This document shows positions 35,601 through 50,600 of a stretch of 64,000 nt of DNA, piece by piece. A program made the position numbers and the translations under genes. Location of the stretch: NCBI RefSeq assembly GCF_018139145.2, contig NC_059474.1, positions 42,922,344 to 42,986,343 on the forward strand, read 5' to 3'. Numbering within the stretch: the first letter of the stretch is position 1; each line of letters begins with the position of its first letter. Source of the stretch: Gymnogyps californianus (taxonomy: Eukaryota; Chordata; Aves; Accipitriformes; Cathartidae). Under the pieces are notes generated by a model. The model was not told where the DNA came from and did no database searches. It saw only the letters and a list, made by a program, of their open reading frames with translations.

Positions 35601-38600
35601 AAAAAGGAAAGTCCTGTTTAACTACTTTGATATCCTTCTATGATAAGGTCACCTGCCTAGTGGATGAAGGGAAGGCGGTGGATGTAGTTTTTCTGGATTT
35701 TAGTAAGGCTTTTGATACTGTCCCTCACAGCATCCTTCTGGACAAGCTGTCCAACTGTGGGACAAGTGGGTTCACGGTGTGCTGCGTGAAGAACTGGCTG
35801 AATGGCTCAAAGGGTTGTAGTGAATGGGGCTACATCTGGCTGGCAACCGGTCACCAGCAGTGTTCCTTAGGGTTCAATTCTAGGGCCAGTTCTGTTCAAT
35901 ATATTTATCAAGGATCTGGAGGCAGTAGTTGAATGCACCATTAGCAAGTTTGCTGATGATACCAAACCAGGCGGTGCTGTTGACTCTCTTGAGGGACAAG
36001 AGGCCTTGCAGAGGGATCTAGATAGACTGGAGCACTGAACAATGATTAATGGGATGAAATTTAACAAGTCCAAATGCAGGATTCTGCACCTAGGACAGAG
36101 TAATGCCGGCCACAGGTATAAATGGGGAGAGGAGTGGCTGGAGAGCAGCCCTGCAGAAAGGGATCTGGGGGTGCTGGTCGACAGCAGGCTCAGTATGAGT
36201 CAGCAGTGTGCCCTGGCAGCCAAGAGGGCAAACCGCATCCTGGGGTGCATCAAACACAGTATAACCAGCCGGTCAAAAGAGGTGATTATCTGTCCTGGTT
36301 TCGGCTAGGACAGAGTTAATTTTCTTCCTAGTAGCTGGTATAGTGCTGTGTTTTGGATTTAGTAGGAAAAGAATGTTGATAACACACTGATGGTTTTAGT
36401 TGTTGCTAAGTAGTGTTTATACTAAGTCAAGCATTTTTCAGCTTCTCATGCCCAGCCAGCAAGAAGGCTGGAGGGGCACAAGAAGCTGGGAGGGGACACA
36501 GCCAGGACAGCTGACCCAAACTGGCCAAAGGGCTATTCCATACCATATGACGTCATGCCCAGTATATAAACTAGGGGAGCTGGCTGGGAGAGGGGATTGC
36601 GGCTCGGGAACTAACTGGGCATCGGTCAACGAGTGGTGAGCAATTGCATTGTGCACCACTTGCTTTGTATAGTTTAATTCTTTTAGTATTATTATTGTCA
36701 TATTATTATTATCATTAGCATTGTTTTTCATTCCTTTCTGTCCTATTAAACTGTCTTTATCTCAACTCACGAGGTTTTTTTTCCTGATTCTCTCCCCCAT
36801 CCCAGGGGTGGGGGGGCAGCGAGCGAGCGGCTGCGTGGTGCTTAGCTGCCGGCTGGCGTTAAACCACGACATTATCCCACTGTATTCACCACTAGTGCGG
36901 CCTCTCCTTGAATACTGTGTGCAGTTCTGGGCCCCACAATTTAAGAAGGATGGGAAAGTCCTTGAATACATCCAAAGGAGGGCAACAGAGCTGGTGAAAG
37001 GGCTGGAAGGCATGTCCTATGAGGAGTGGCTAAGGACTTTGGGTTTATCTAGTTTGGAGAAAAAGAGTCTGAGGGGCAACCTCACTGCTCTCTACAGCCT
37101 CCTGAGGAGGGGATGTGGGGAGAGAGATGCTGATCTCTTCTCCTTGGTATCCAGTGATACAGGATGCGTGGGAATGGTTCAAAGCTGTACCAGGGGAGGT
37201 TTAGACTGGACATTAGGAAGCATTTGTTTACCGAGAGGGTGGTGAAACACTGGAACAGGCTTCCTAGAGAGGTGGTCGATGCCCCAAGCCTATCAGTGTT
37301 TTAAGAGGCATTTGGACAATACCCTTAACAACATGCTTTAACTTCTGATCAGCCCCGAACTGGTCAGGCAGTTGGACTACATGATTGTTGTAGGTCCCTT
37401 CCTACTGAAATATTCTATTCTATTCTATTCCATTCCATTCCAGATATGTGTGGTGGAGAAGTCCATCAATCACTAATATTATTCAAGGGACATAAATCAA
37501 TGACAGACTACATAGCTTTTTTTTATCATTCCTGGAGATTTGCCTGAGTAGTTGTCGTGGTTTAACCCCAGCCAGCAACTAAGCACCACGCAGCCACTTG
37601 CTCACTCCTCCCCGCTCCCAGTGGGATGGGGAGGAGAATCGAAAAAGAAGTAGTAGAACTCATGGGTTGAGATAAGAACAGTTTAATAACTAAAGTAAAA
37701 TATAATAACAACAATAATAATAAAATATAATAATAATAGTAATGAAAAGGAATATAACAACAACAACAAAAAAAAGAGAAATAAAACCCAAGAAAAGACA
37801 AGTGATGCACAATGCCATTGCTCACCACCCACTGACTGATGCCCAAGCAGCGATCTGCCCCTCCCAGCCAACTCCCCCCAGTTTACATACTGAGCATGAT
37901 GCTTTATGGTATGGAATATCCCTTTGGCTAGTTTGGGTCAGCTGTCCTGGCTATGCTCCCGCCTAGCTTCTTGCTCTGCCCGTGAGCAGGTGCACATGGG
38001 AAACTGAAAAGTCCTTAACTTCGGATAAGTGCTACTTAGCAACAACTAAAACATCAGGGTGTTATCAACATTATTCTCACACTAAATCCAAAACACAGCA
38101 CTGTACCAGCTACTAAGAAGAAAATTAACTCTATCCCAGCTGAAACCAGTACAGTAGTCTTCAAGCAAAAACTTGCAAAAAGATCTGAGGTGAACTGAGA
38201 TTAAGCAGGAGATTAAGAGGAACTGAAGCAGCAGCTGGTCCTACAGCATCATGGATGAATTATGTTCAATATATGAGGATGATTAAAGTGCGTGCTAATT
38301 ATAAAAATATTGGACAAATTCCTTGCAAGAACACTGACCCCCCAAGTAGTAGCCCTTACACACCTGTAGAAGATTAAACAGAGAAACTCAAAGAATTATT
38401 ACATTATTCTTTGCAGCTAAACCACAGGTAAGTTAAATGATTTAAGAATACACAGCTTTGAAATAGGAAGTGAACCCAAATTTCCCATGTTCTGCAGTCT
38501 CCCTCTAGAAGTACGGAAGTTGAGCCTGAGAACTGAAGCACAGCTGGGACGACACCCTTTTTATTTTAAGATACGAAAATTTTATTGAATTAATAAGAAC

Positions 38601-41600
38601 GTTAAAACTTGCTACTCTCTATGACTATACTTGCTTTCATTAGCATGGTGCTCTCTATTGGGTTTACGTGACAAGGTTTTGGTAGCGGGGGGGCTGCAGA
38701 GGTAGCTTCTATGAGAAGACAGCAGAGGCTGCCCCCATGTCCAACAGAGCCAATTCCAGCCGGCTCCAGAACACACCCGCCCACTGCCCAAAGCTGAGCC
38801 TGTCAGCGATGCTGGTGGTGCCTCCGTGGTAAGATACTTAAGAAAGGGTAAAAAACACTGCACAGCAGCTGTGAGAGAGAGGAGTGAGAAAAATGTGAGC
38901 GAAACAGCCCTGCAGACACGAAGGTCAGTGAGGAAGGAGGGGGAGGAGGTGCTCCAGGCGCCGGAGCAGAGATTCCCCTGCAGCCCGTGGTGAAGACCAT
39001 GGTGACACAGGTTGTCCCCCTGCAGCCCACGGAGGACCATGGCAAAGCAGATCTCCACCCTGCAGCCTGTGGAGGACCCCAAGCCAGAGCAGGTAGATGT
39101 GCCCTGAAGGAAGCTGCAGCCCATGGAGAGCCCACACCAGAGCAGGCTCCTGGCAGAAGCCATGGCCTGTGGAGAGCAGCCCACGCAGGAGCAGGTTTTC
39201 TGGCAGGAACTGCAGCCTGTAGGGGATCCAAGCTGGGGCAGTCCGTTCCTGAAGGACTGCACCCTGTGGAAAGGACCCATGCTGAAGGAATTTGTGAAGG
39301 ACAGTCTCCCATGGGTAGGGCCCCACGCTGGAGCAGGGGAAGGCATGAGGAAGAAGGAGCGGCAGAGACAAAGTGTTACAAACTGACTGCAGCCCCCATT
39401 CCCCGTCCCCTTGTGCCACTTTGGAATAGAAGAGTCAGGAGTGAAGTTGCGCCTGCGAAGAAGGGAGAGTGGGGGCAAGGTGGTTTTAGTTTTGTTTCTA
39501 TTTCTCACTATCCTACTCTGTTATTAATTGGCAATAAACTTCCTCAAGTCTAGCCTGTTTTGCCTGTGATGGTAATTGGTGAGTGATTGCCCTGTCCTTA
39601 TGAACCTTTCATCTTATTTCCTCCTGCTGTCTTGCTGAGGAGGAGCGGTGAGAGAGCAGCTTGGTGGGCACCAAGGCTAACCCACCACATTCTCACTAAC
39701 AACAACAAACTGAAATAGAGCAGAAACACTGTTGTCACCAACCCGTTTCCAGGGCATACTTTGTTCACGGGTTCAAAAGTCCTCTGCTGTCCTCACAACT
39801 GAAGACACTCATCAATGACCAAAACGTAGAGCCAAGAACAGAAAGAATTTAAGTAAAATCAAATGATCTCTGAGGTGGGAGAAACGCAAACTTACTCTGA
39901 CAGGAAACAATTTACCTTGGAGAATGTGAGGGATAATACATTGTTCTTAACGCAATAAATAACTATTGATAATCCAAGCCTAAACACTGCCCGAGAGAAC
40001 AAATGTTGTCTTTTAAACAAATCAGTGCAAATACATGGATATTCAATACATTCTAGAAATGCTTTTACAAGAACTTACCTCTCTTTTTTTAGCTTCATTT
40101 GTGCTGTACTTTGGAAAGAGGTAGGAAAAAATATTCCCACAGCAGCAGGCAACATGTACCAAGGGACCCTCTTTTCCTAAACTCAAACCTGATGCAACAG
40201 CCAAGACTAAAGTAATTGTTTTTATCATCAAAGTCCACTTCCCCAAGTAACCTCTGATGATGAAGCCACTCAAAATAGTTTTTATCTGGAAGAAAGAAAA
40301 AATAATATCTGTTATTGCATTCTGCTTTCTTCAGAAAATAATTAATTTTATCATTTTAGCTGCATAACTTCAAAAATAGCCTTTTCAAATGACTGATTTT
40401 AATCACACTTTAAAACATGTACTGTTCAGATTGCCACACTGAGTCCATTTGGTTGCCAGAGGCTTTCCATTTGCAACTTACTCTAAAACACTGGACAATA
40501 ACATACAACAACATTATCAATTACATTTAGTAGAAAATTAACCTGCAGTAGCTTCTAAGACTGCATTCTTTGGTTTATGATGTAAATTATCAAGTGAAAG
40601 TCAGAAAACTCCCGAAGGGAAAATAAACCTGCAAAAACTATACGTAAGGTCATCCATTGTAGCAATATCACATTTGCACTAATTTTACCCCTCTCCGTTT
40701 TCTCCTAATGTTTTACCATCTCTACATAAAAATTTAACAGTAGATTCCTTGACATAAAGATGGAGAAGATCAGCCTTTTTCCACTAGAAAAGATGTGCCA
40801 CTTGCCTAAGGTATTACTTTGCCTAACAGTGTCATATTATTAGCCTGGAAAATATGCCCATATATAGGAAATAATATAGTTATCACAGGAAAGGACAACA
40901 TGTCTATAAATAGGGTGTACACAAAACACTGGGCAGCTGTGTCTAGAAAGTAAACGTTAGCTAGATTTGGAAACCAATTTAGGATGAAATCTCTTCTGGA
41001 ATAATGGCACAGAACTACTCCAGGCTTATTCAGAGACAGGATTTGTCTTTCAACTTCTACAACACACATACATAAAGAAATATTTACAGAATGACTGGAG
41101 AAGTGAGACTGACCAGACTTTGACTTTGGGTTTTTCTCTCCCATTCTGTGTATAGTAGCAGACAGCAATTGTAAAAACAATGAGTTTTTGAGGATATTAC
41201 ACATTTTACTTTGTGACTGATGGTTTGTGCTAGTTAAGGCAATTAAAGCCAGTGCAACAAAAGATCAATTGCTGTATTGAAGGACCCATATTCTGTCAAT
41301 GAACCACTGCTCTCCTATCACCGTAAAAAGGGTGGGCATTGGGGGGAGGTCTGGAAATCACTCTTCAGAAGTCTACGCTCTTAAGCTAAATGCTTCCTTA
41401 AAAAGTAGTCCAGCCAGAAGCATGCAGCAAAATCTGCAAACTCAGGAGGTCCTCTGAAATTTGGGGTACTTTTCTCAGCAACAATTAGCACAATTACAGT
41501 ATTTCAATTTGAATACTTGTATTAATGTATTTCTTCAAAGTCACAGGGCACTCCCTCTTGCCTTCCCCCTGACCCTGTAAGGCAGCAGGAATTTTCACAT

Positions 41601-44600
41601 TAATATGAAACATCTATAATGTATATATTAGTTAGACCTCACCTCAGGTATCCCCGAGCCACAGGCATAGGGAGCAAATACCTTCACCAGAGAAACTGCT
41701 AAGAAGGCAAAGCTCAAAGCCCAGAAAATGTACATTATGTAGTTCATTATGTATGAACCTGGACCCTAAAAACAAAAACGAAAAAAAGTCAGAATATAAA
41801 TTTGATGTAGGAGCAAAATCACTACTTAAAATAACCCAGAAGTACTCTTGCTGCAGGTACACTTATACACACATTTTGAGGGACAGTAATTATTACCAAG
41901 CCAAGACAGAGAGAGGTTTTTTTGAAAAGCATAAAGTCATGACACCTGCACATCAGCAAAGACTGGTTTATACAAGGTAGAAAGTGTTCCAACACTTCAT
42001 CTTAAAAAGAAAAAATAAACATAGCACAGGTATTTTTTTTAATAGCTATTAGTTGCTAAAATCTACTGAATACTGAGTAAACCTTCTTTATTTAAAAAAT
42101 TTTGTGGTAGAAAAAATAAAACCAATCTATTCTTAGTTATCGGAGAACACCATAAATTTCATCTTTATTTTTTTATGTATAGCTATGATCAAGAATAGAA
42201 ATTCTCGTGTTATTAACAGTTCTATACCCTCATAACTTCCTTACACCTGCAACACTCCAAGCCCCCCTGCAGTGCATGAAATGCACATTTATTACACTAT
42301 AACCTATTAATCAATTCAAATGCTGAAAAATTGAGCAGACAGTACAACCCAAATCTGTGTTTAGTACCCTAACCTTAAGACCATTATTTTCTTTCCATGT
42401 TCAGTCAAGCTGTTGAGCAAGACCATCAAAGAATGGGTATATACTTACTTCTGCTTGCCCAATTATTAGTTCTGCCCATGTTTTCCACTGCGGACATTTA
42501 TCCCTCTCTTCAAACGTGGTCTCATTTGAACCCCAACAACACTGTTCATGGTTAAACCACAAAGCACTAAGGCAAATGCCTTCCTTTAAGTCAGTCATCC
42601 AGTCAGCAGCAATGTCAATTAATCCTGCCAACGCCCCTGTTGTAGAAACAGTTTTGTATTAATATTCTGGCAAATAGCAATAACACAGCTAAAATGAGAA
42701 ATGTGCTGGTATTAATTGAAGTAAATTGAAATTACAGAAAACCTAAAGAAACAGACATTTAAAATATTACTGATTTCCAGGAATATATCCTATTTGCAAT
42801 ATGGTAAGATTAGTATTTGCTGAAGAATCTAGTACCTTGTATATTTCCCAAGTTAAATGCATTTTTTTTTTCCTATGCCACAGTTCTCCAACGGTCCACT
42901 GAAACTGAGTTAAGAATCAAAAGAGGACTGATACATTTTTGTGATGAAAAAGACAACAGACCTTCTGACAAAACTACCTTGCCCTGCCTGAGAGAATTCA
43001 TGAATATTCTACTATGTTTTGTACAGAACAGCATATTTGGAGAAAATAATTCTTACCTTGCCCACAACACTTTTAGAACAACATAAATAAAACACCAAAT
43101 AAACCCTGATGACATTCATGTGATCCATATACAAAATTATTTAATTCTGTAACATGGTGAGCATGTAAAATTCCTACTGCAGCTAACAAACAGTATAGAT
43201 ACTAAGCAGCTCACAAACTCAAAGCTTAAGAGGGATTCTGTGTTCTAACTACGTGCAGAAAACTTGTTGAAGAGTCCTCAGAAAATAGGCATTACTTAGG
43301 AAATTGCTTCAAAAGATTTAAAAAAATATTTTTAAAACCCCTTTATTTTACAAAAGCAAAATACTTTTTCATGGCAGCAGTATACTGAAAAACTACTTCT
43401 AAAGTCAATATTTTTGTAAACATGTACAACTGTTAGTTAGTTATAATTTACTATTTTCAAGGTATTAATCACTACTAGAAATAGGTGTCTAGAGACAGCC
43501 ACAATTTACTTGTGTAAGTTGGTAGTAGAGAATTACCTCGCATTTACTAATTTATATTTCCTAATCTTGACAGAGCCTCAGTTTGAGATCCTGGGCCAAC
43601 CAAAGTCAAAGGCAGTATTTCAGTAGAACAAAATTTCAACCAAATTAATTAAAATACATAACCATAAGATCTCCCCATGACTGAAATCAAAGTTGTACCA
43701 TTTAAGATTCACTAGACACATACAACACAAAGCAACTGAAACTGAAAAACCTAGGAATGTTTGTAGCCAGAATTTGCTCACTTTGTTGCTCAGAAACATA
43801 GTAAAGCAATTTTAATATACATAGCAGCTTGGGGGGTGGAAACACAACACTGCACATTCCCACCCAAATTATCACAAGCAATTTCCAGCAATTACACACT
43901 CCCAGTTTGTACATTCAGAGGTATATAAACATGCTACAAACTTTGCATATATATTAATTTTATGTGATTTGTGAAAGTGATTATGTGTATATCTAAGTAG
44001 TAATTATACAGTTACCATGCCTTTTTAACAGGCATAGCCATACTCTGCAACTAATCCAATTTTCCTAGTATTTAATAGAAGATCTCTGTTTGAAATACTT
44101 TTTTGGAAAAACTGGGCACAAAGTTTGTGACTTCTCACTCCTGCACATTTTGATCACTCCAAACTATGCTGATAGAAAACAGCACCGCACAACAGTGGGG
44201 CCACAACTATCAGATGGTTTTAGCTGTAAAACTCATGCTAAAATACATTAAAAAGAAAAGATGGAGTTGAAGTAGAGGCCAACAAACTCTACCCGGTAAA
44301 GCTAATATTTTCGTGTAACAACCTCTAGAAAGGTATGACATAAACATATAGCTAGACTTTGCTCATGTATAAACACATGCTTTACAAGGAAGTGTGTTTA
44401 CCAAAACTACACAATATACCAGAGCTACTTTTTGGTCCATATGGAATAAGCTAATGGGGTCAATAAGTTCCTACCAAAAAAAAAAAAACCAACCCAACCA
44501 GAACAAATTCATAGTAGAAAAACCATCTAGCACAATCAATTAATACACTTTCACAAGAAATCCTACAGCAAAAAAGCAAAATTTAACAGAAAGGGAAAAC

Positions 44601-47600
44601 ACCAACCTCGATCACAGGATTAAAGAACACTGATAATTTAGTAGGCGGAAGTTCAATAACTCTGAGAAACTCTCACTAAATTCAGTGAGGATTTTGTTTT
44701 CCACTTGATTAGTAAACCCTCCCCTCAAAATGCTAAAGCCTGTAAATCAAGATAGTCAACCTTTTCCTTCCCTCGTGGAATTGCGGTAGTAGTCTGAACC
44801 AGCTCTTATCCAGGTTGGTGGATAACACACAAATGAAAAGCACAGTAACTATACTTGCTGACAAATGTAAGAAAGAAATCCTCTGGTTTTTAATTTACCT
44901 GATGCCAAACCAGTCAGTGTGACTACTAGCCATCCTGACCATGCATCGTACAAACTTTTTGTCATCTCCCATGCTGATTCTTTCTTCTTGCTGTTAATCT
45001 GCAAAGAGAAATCGTTATGTATACTTGTATGTGTTTCTGTAATATGAATAGGAGAAAAAAAAGTAAGTATGACATACAAACTGCATGATGCAAGCTGCAG
45101 GCAAATATACCCTCTCTTTAAACTACAAGCATTCTCCTTGTATTTAGTGCTTTACATAGATAAATCAGCTTGGTTATTCAGACATCAAACAACTGACAGA
45201 GGAAAGTAAATTTGCTTAATTTAAAGAACTAAAACCCAGGAAATGCATTATTAGGATAAGTGAATACTTTCTATGATACACATCTAAAACATGTAACTGT
45301 AAAATTATTTCTCTCCTAAATCTTAAATTATTTTTGTCGAACCTCAAATAAACTGTTACTGTACTACTAATAAGCTATTCCATACAATTCAAATTCCTGA
45401 ACTTCCATTTCAAATACAAACATCTTTCTTTTATCTTTAGACTAAAAACCACACAAAAATAAAACCAAAAACTGGATAACTACCCTATAATACTTCTAGA
45501 CAACTATTACTAATGACATCTAAAGTTACTGTACTGAAAAAATAGTAATTCTTATTTTAGCCTTATTTACTTTGAGCACTTAGCTGAAATTTATGCATAA
45601 CTTGTTTTATGATTAAACCTTCATTATGTAATTGGATCCTATTCTCATGATTTTTTCATACTGTAAAAGGAGGGAGAAAGTATGTGCAACAAACAGCAAA
45701 AAAACCCCTAAACCAAGAAAGCACAATACTATACAAGGAAATCTAGAAAAATATACCACCCCTAAAGCAAATAAATATATTTTATAGTTTCCTCTACATT
45801 TGTGAGATTCTTAAACTTTTTTTTTTTAATAAAAAAAGTTGTTTCTACAGCAGCACGTCTTTCAAAACCACCATGAACTAGTACTCATTCCTCCTCCTTT
45901 CTACATCTTTGATTACACGGCCAGACAGGCTCCTATCATTCAGGGCATATTTATAAATTTCACAGCAGTTGTGTGACTATAAACTGTGAACTGTCTTGTC
46001 TGACTTTTCTGGTCTCAGACATTAAAATGAGTAACAGCTGTGAGACTTCACCCTAGATAACCTATTTCCAGGTGTCATCTGCCTTGCCAGGATCTGGTCA
46101 GGCCCAGCATTCTATCCAATGGCATATCCACTAGACACTAACCTACACACCTGCAGTGTAAAGATGGCGTTGTGTTAATTACTGCTTAGATATCAAATTA
46201 TGAAATAAAGTATTAAATGGAAAACACCTTCTTACTTTTCATTAAAAGCATTCAAACAAGGTACGTGTTCTCAGATCCAAGGATCTCTTTTCCTTAAAAA
46301 AGCACTAGATAATGCAACTGTGGATGTTTTGTTTTTTAAACTAGCGTAAGACTATTTTTTTTAACCATGTCAAAGTAAATCAGCATACACATCCTGCATT
46401 TGCTTCCAGAAAGTTAAAAATGGTGTTTCCAAAGAAAGCAGAATAACGCTACAGTGTTGTATGTGAAGGAACCTCTCCCCTGACTCCTCCATACAATTAC
46501 AATTCATTTTTAACTATTTATTTTGATCAGTTAAAAATATTTTAGGAGAAATCACAACTCCAAATCTGTTCTGTTTTTAAGATTTATTAATGTAAGCATC
46601 CCAAAAGTTTGGCAGTAAGGTTCGAAATAGCCTGTTTCCTCCTAAAATGCTATTAAACAAGTCTATTACATGAATGACAGTATCTAGCATGTTACTAATA
46701 CAACTTGAGTCCATTTCATGAAAGAACTCGTTGCAGAGCACACTGATAAAGGTGAATGGCCTGAACTTTGAAGATCTTCTGAAGAAATCAATAGAGAAGA
46801 GGAGAAAACCAGGTTATGATGGGGAGTGGAAAGGACAGTTACGATACATATTGAGACTACTTTCTTGTTAAGCATATATACACTGATATAAGTGTTTTAG
46901 ATACGAGAACTTTCACTTTCCATAATCCAAACAACTGCAACACTACACAGCAGTAGCACAGATACACTTGTGTGAGTATAAAAGGAATATACATCAGTGC
47001 TCACTTTTCTGTACAAGTACCACCATAAGCACTGTTGTTCTATTACGAATATATCTACACTGGAAAATCGCTTTAAATATGCTAGCATGCAAAAAAGGCA
47101 ATACTGTAAAAATGTAATTTGGGTGACGGGGAACTATTCCCACTCTATTAAATTACTGTTTCCTTTCCAAGTTATAATACTGTTGCAGGACTGCAGGTAT
47201 CAATGAAATGGTGCTTTTTAAATAGCATTCAAGTCGTTCTAGCTGACGTAACTACTTACAAATTTAAAGTATGCACATATTTGTATGCATTACTAGATCA
47301 GACCTTAATTCCTACATCCAACAAAAAATATTTTCCAAGTATTGCTATATATCTCAAGTACCCGTCTATGTCTTTCTCTGTCTTTGCACTTCTCTCGAAC
47401 CCAGTCAATGGTATGGAAGTCATCGTATGTTCCTACTCCAGGAATTGGTTCATCCAGAAGATCCAGTAAATGTGTTGAACTGTTGATACTTCCTCCATTT
47501 GTCATTGTATAATGAGTTCCTGTGGCAGAGGAAAGACAGGAATGAATTAATTCTGCAATAAACAAAGTATTCTAACGTTCATAACACTACAACATATAAA

Positions 47601-50600
47601 ATTTCTGAACAAGTAATTAAGACACTTCCCATAATATGCATATTTTACTTCATTTAGGTCTCTCAATGTTGCATGTCACTATTTTTTTGTCAGTCATCTG
47701 TAGGTTAAATTTGCACGTTAGTGACTTTGTATTTCCATTGGTTAAATATGAATGTACTAGTCAAATTGTTGTTCTGTTTTGTGTGCAGACTCCAGAGAAA
47801 CTTCAATAGAACAAAGTGGAAAAAATGAGCAGCTTTGACACACATTTAACTTGAAGTTTATTTCAGTTTATGAACTACCAGAGGAAAATCTGACTGCAAG
47901 AAAACAAAACCAGATGATTAGACATAAAGTTCACAGCACTTCCATAAGTTGACAGTTATTTTTAAATAGGCATACCATTGACTACCAATCTCTTCTACAT
48001 GTCTAACCCAAATCTAAAATACATTATCAAGAGATTATCAGTGCAGCTAAAAAGTAATAGAAAGCCAAGCAAATACTTTTTTTTAAAATTTTTATTTATT
48101 TATTTCAGGTAACTCACAGAACAGCCCTCAGTCACGAAAAGTTGGAAACACTGTATAAAGAAAATGTCTTCTACTAATTTTTCATCACTAGCTAGTTCCT
48201 TCACAAGCAGCTTGCATAGCAGCATCCCCAACAGTATATCTTTTAGTGATCAGAATAAAAAGAGCAAGAGGAGTACTGAGAATTTTTTCCTCTTCACAAG
48301 TGATCAAGGAAGTTTTATTTTTTTAAGCTTTCAAATGTCATAAATTCTGTAATATCTTGGCTTTTTTGAGCCTTATATTTACAGACCCCAAGTATAATTT
48401 GCTGCTGGATGACTGCCTAAATATAGCATGCCCACCATTTGCCTACCCAACACAAACTGCTTCTGCAACAGTAATTGCTATAATGGGAACATTAATAATG
48501 AGGTTAATATAGACAATGATTTAAAGAGTGATTACTCTCACTCGTTTGACTAAGAACAAAATAATTTGGCCAACAGCATATGGCGTACCACAATAATCTG
48601 GGATGATTAGGCAGGTGGAGTGTTTTCTGAGTTGGGTTTTCTTGTTTGGTTGGTTTTTTGAGTTTTTTTTAATTGCAGGCTCAGCTTCTTGATGTTGTCA
48701 GCAGAAGTTTCCAACTTATCAAAAAAAAAAAAGAAAAGGTCTTCAAAGGGCCGACCTGTAAACTTCCAAATGCTACAAATGCCGAGTTCACCAGCCCCAG
48801 CTCTCACCAACTGACAATTAGATTTATACATAGGTAAAATGTGCCTTTTCCCTTTAAATTTGTGAAGTCTGAGATCTACCAGAAGCAGTGTGACACTTGG
48901 CATTATACTCGGACCCAAAGGTGTGCCTCAGCCATCTATTGCTTGAGAGGTCTCGTTTAGGCCTGCTATATAACACAGTGTTTATTTGGACATTTTCTTA
49001 GTGGTGAAAGACAACACACAAGAAAATAATACAAAAATTCCTATTAAGACAAAATGCAATCTAAAATTGTCAAGATACACAAACTACCATTCATTACATA
49101 TACACATTACATACAGAAAAGCTTAAAATTCTATAAAATTCTATAAAAAGATTACTTTTTTTTTTTAAATCTTAAAGTAAAAGAAGAGAATGCAAATGCA
49201 GGAGGCAACTCCTCAACAATGCCAATACCATTCTCTCATGCTAGCCTGGCTGCTGTCTTTCTTAATGCAGTTTTTTTCCCCAGTCCATGCCATATTAAAT
49301 TCTCCCTCATCTATCCACCATAGCTAAGCCCTGTAAATCTCTTCCCAAAGCTGCTGCTAGTCTCTCTTAAAGCAGATGTAAAGAAGCATTACCTACGCTT
49401 CCATGAATAAAAGGCTAACAACAACAATTTAAATCAGATTTGCTAATAGAGGTGATTGTGAAAACCTTGCTTCAGGACAAGGGGTTCAATTCTCTTGCCA
49501 TTTCCAATTCTCATAACTAGAAAGGAAGTCTAAGATACATGCCTGGCTAGCTGAAAGGGCAAGCTGATCTTGTGGAAGAGGTAGTAACAAAATTCACACT
49601 GTAATGATTGGTTTAGCTCTCAAAATCAAAAGAATAACAGAATATATTATGAAAATGTTATTTTTACATGAAATTAACCTCCTCTGCAAAGCAAGGGGAC
49701 ATAAATTAAATTCAGCCAGAGTTTAATTATTAATCTCCTACAAAGTTACAATGTGATCAAGCAGTTTCCTGAACCTGAGTGATCACGGTAGGACAAAAGC
49801 TTGCCTTTGCCCCAGGGGAGTTGGTTTTATACCCTGCTATATATGAAGCAATATCAAGCTATAAGGAGCATGCAATCCTATGCCACACAAGGCAAAGGAG
49901 AGTTGAGAGTTATAAACGCATCACAAACAGCAACAGACGATTTTATGCATATCACAAGGTTCTGAATTGGAATTCTCTCCAGGGAAACCATCAGATACAG
50001 CACCATACTCCTTGCACCAGACCCCAAGCAGAACTTGGAGTAGACTACAAAAGAATGGTCATTGCCTGGGTACAACAAAAAAACCCACTGAAACTGTGTC
50101 AGGTTCCTACTTTGCCAGCATTTGCTGGCACACCAGTACTGGAATTACTGGTGTAAACATTACAAATAAATTATTATGTTATGATGGGGAGGAGACACAG
50201 AACAAGAGGTGAAGCTGAAGAGGTGGTTTTGTTGAATAAAGAGCTGCCGTGAACGCCTAATGCAGCTGAATAGCTATAATCTTGTACCAAGTGAGAAACA
50301 GGCAGCAGTGATACCCTGCATTAGTGTGTGGTAGAAAGACTGCCCTATAGAGGACCATGAAGAGGACAATTGTACGAAATCTGATGCTTTGTATTTAAGA
50401 TACATAAGTCTGACAGCAGTGGGAGAGGACATTCTCCAGCTAGTATTATGATCTATGTAGCATATAACTATTCTAAAGGAGAATTTAGAGAAATATACCT
50501 TTACCAATACTCAACACTTTTTCAAACTTCCACTTCCCTTTCTTCCCTTCCTTCTCTAGCATTTCACACAGTAAGATGCTCCTTCCAGCTATGACGATAA

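Noticed and set aside
35258..36319. Reverse-transcriptase-like frames inside CLCN3 as a domesticated gene
   Set aside because: The frames are pieces of one CR1 with several frameshifts and stops, split by an LTR, with no sign of an intact or conserved ORF.
38612..39553. 298-codon - strand frame and 188-codon + strand frame
   Set aside because: Same cause: the tandem-repeat LTR copy in CLCN3 intron 6.
44765..44805. A YYRNS-like pentapeptide on the - strand in CLCN3 intron 2, reminiscent of the long mammalian N-terminus
   Set aside because: It lies downstream of exon 2, so it cannot be a first exon. The flanking residues do not match, and a stop follows closely.
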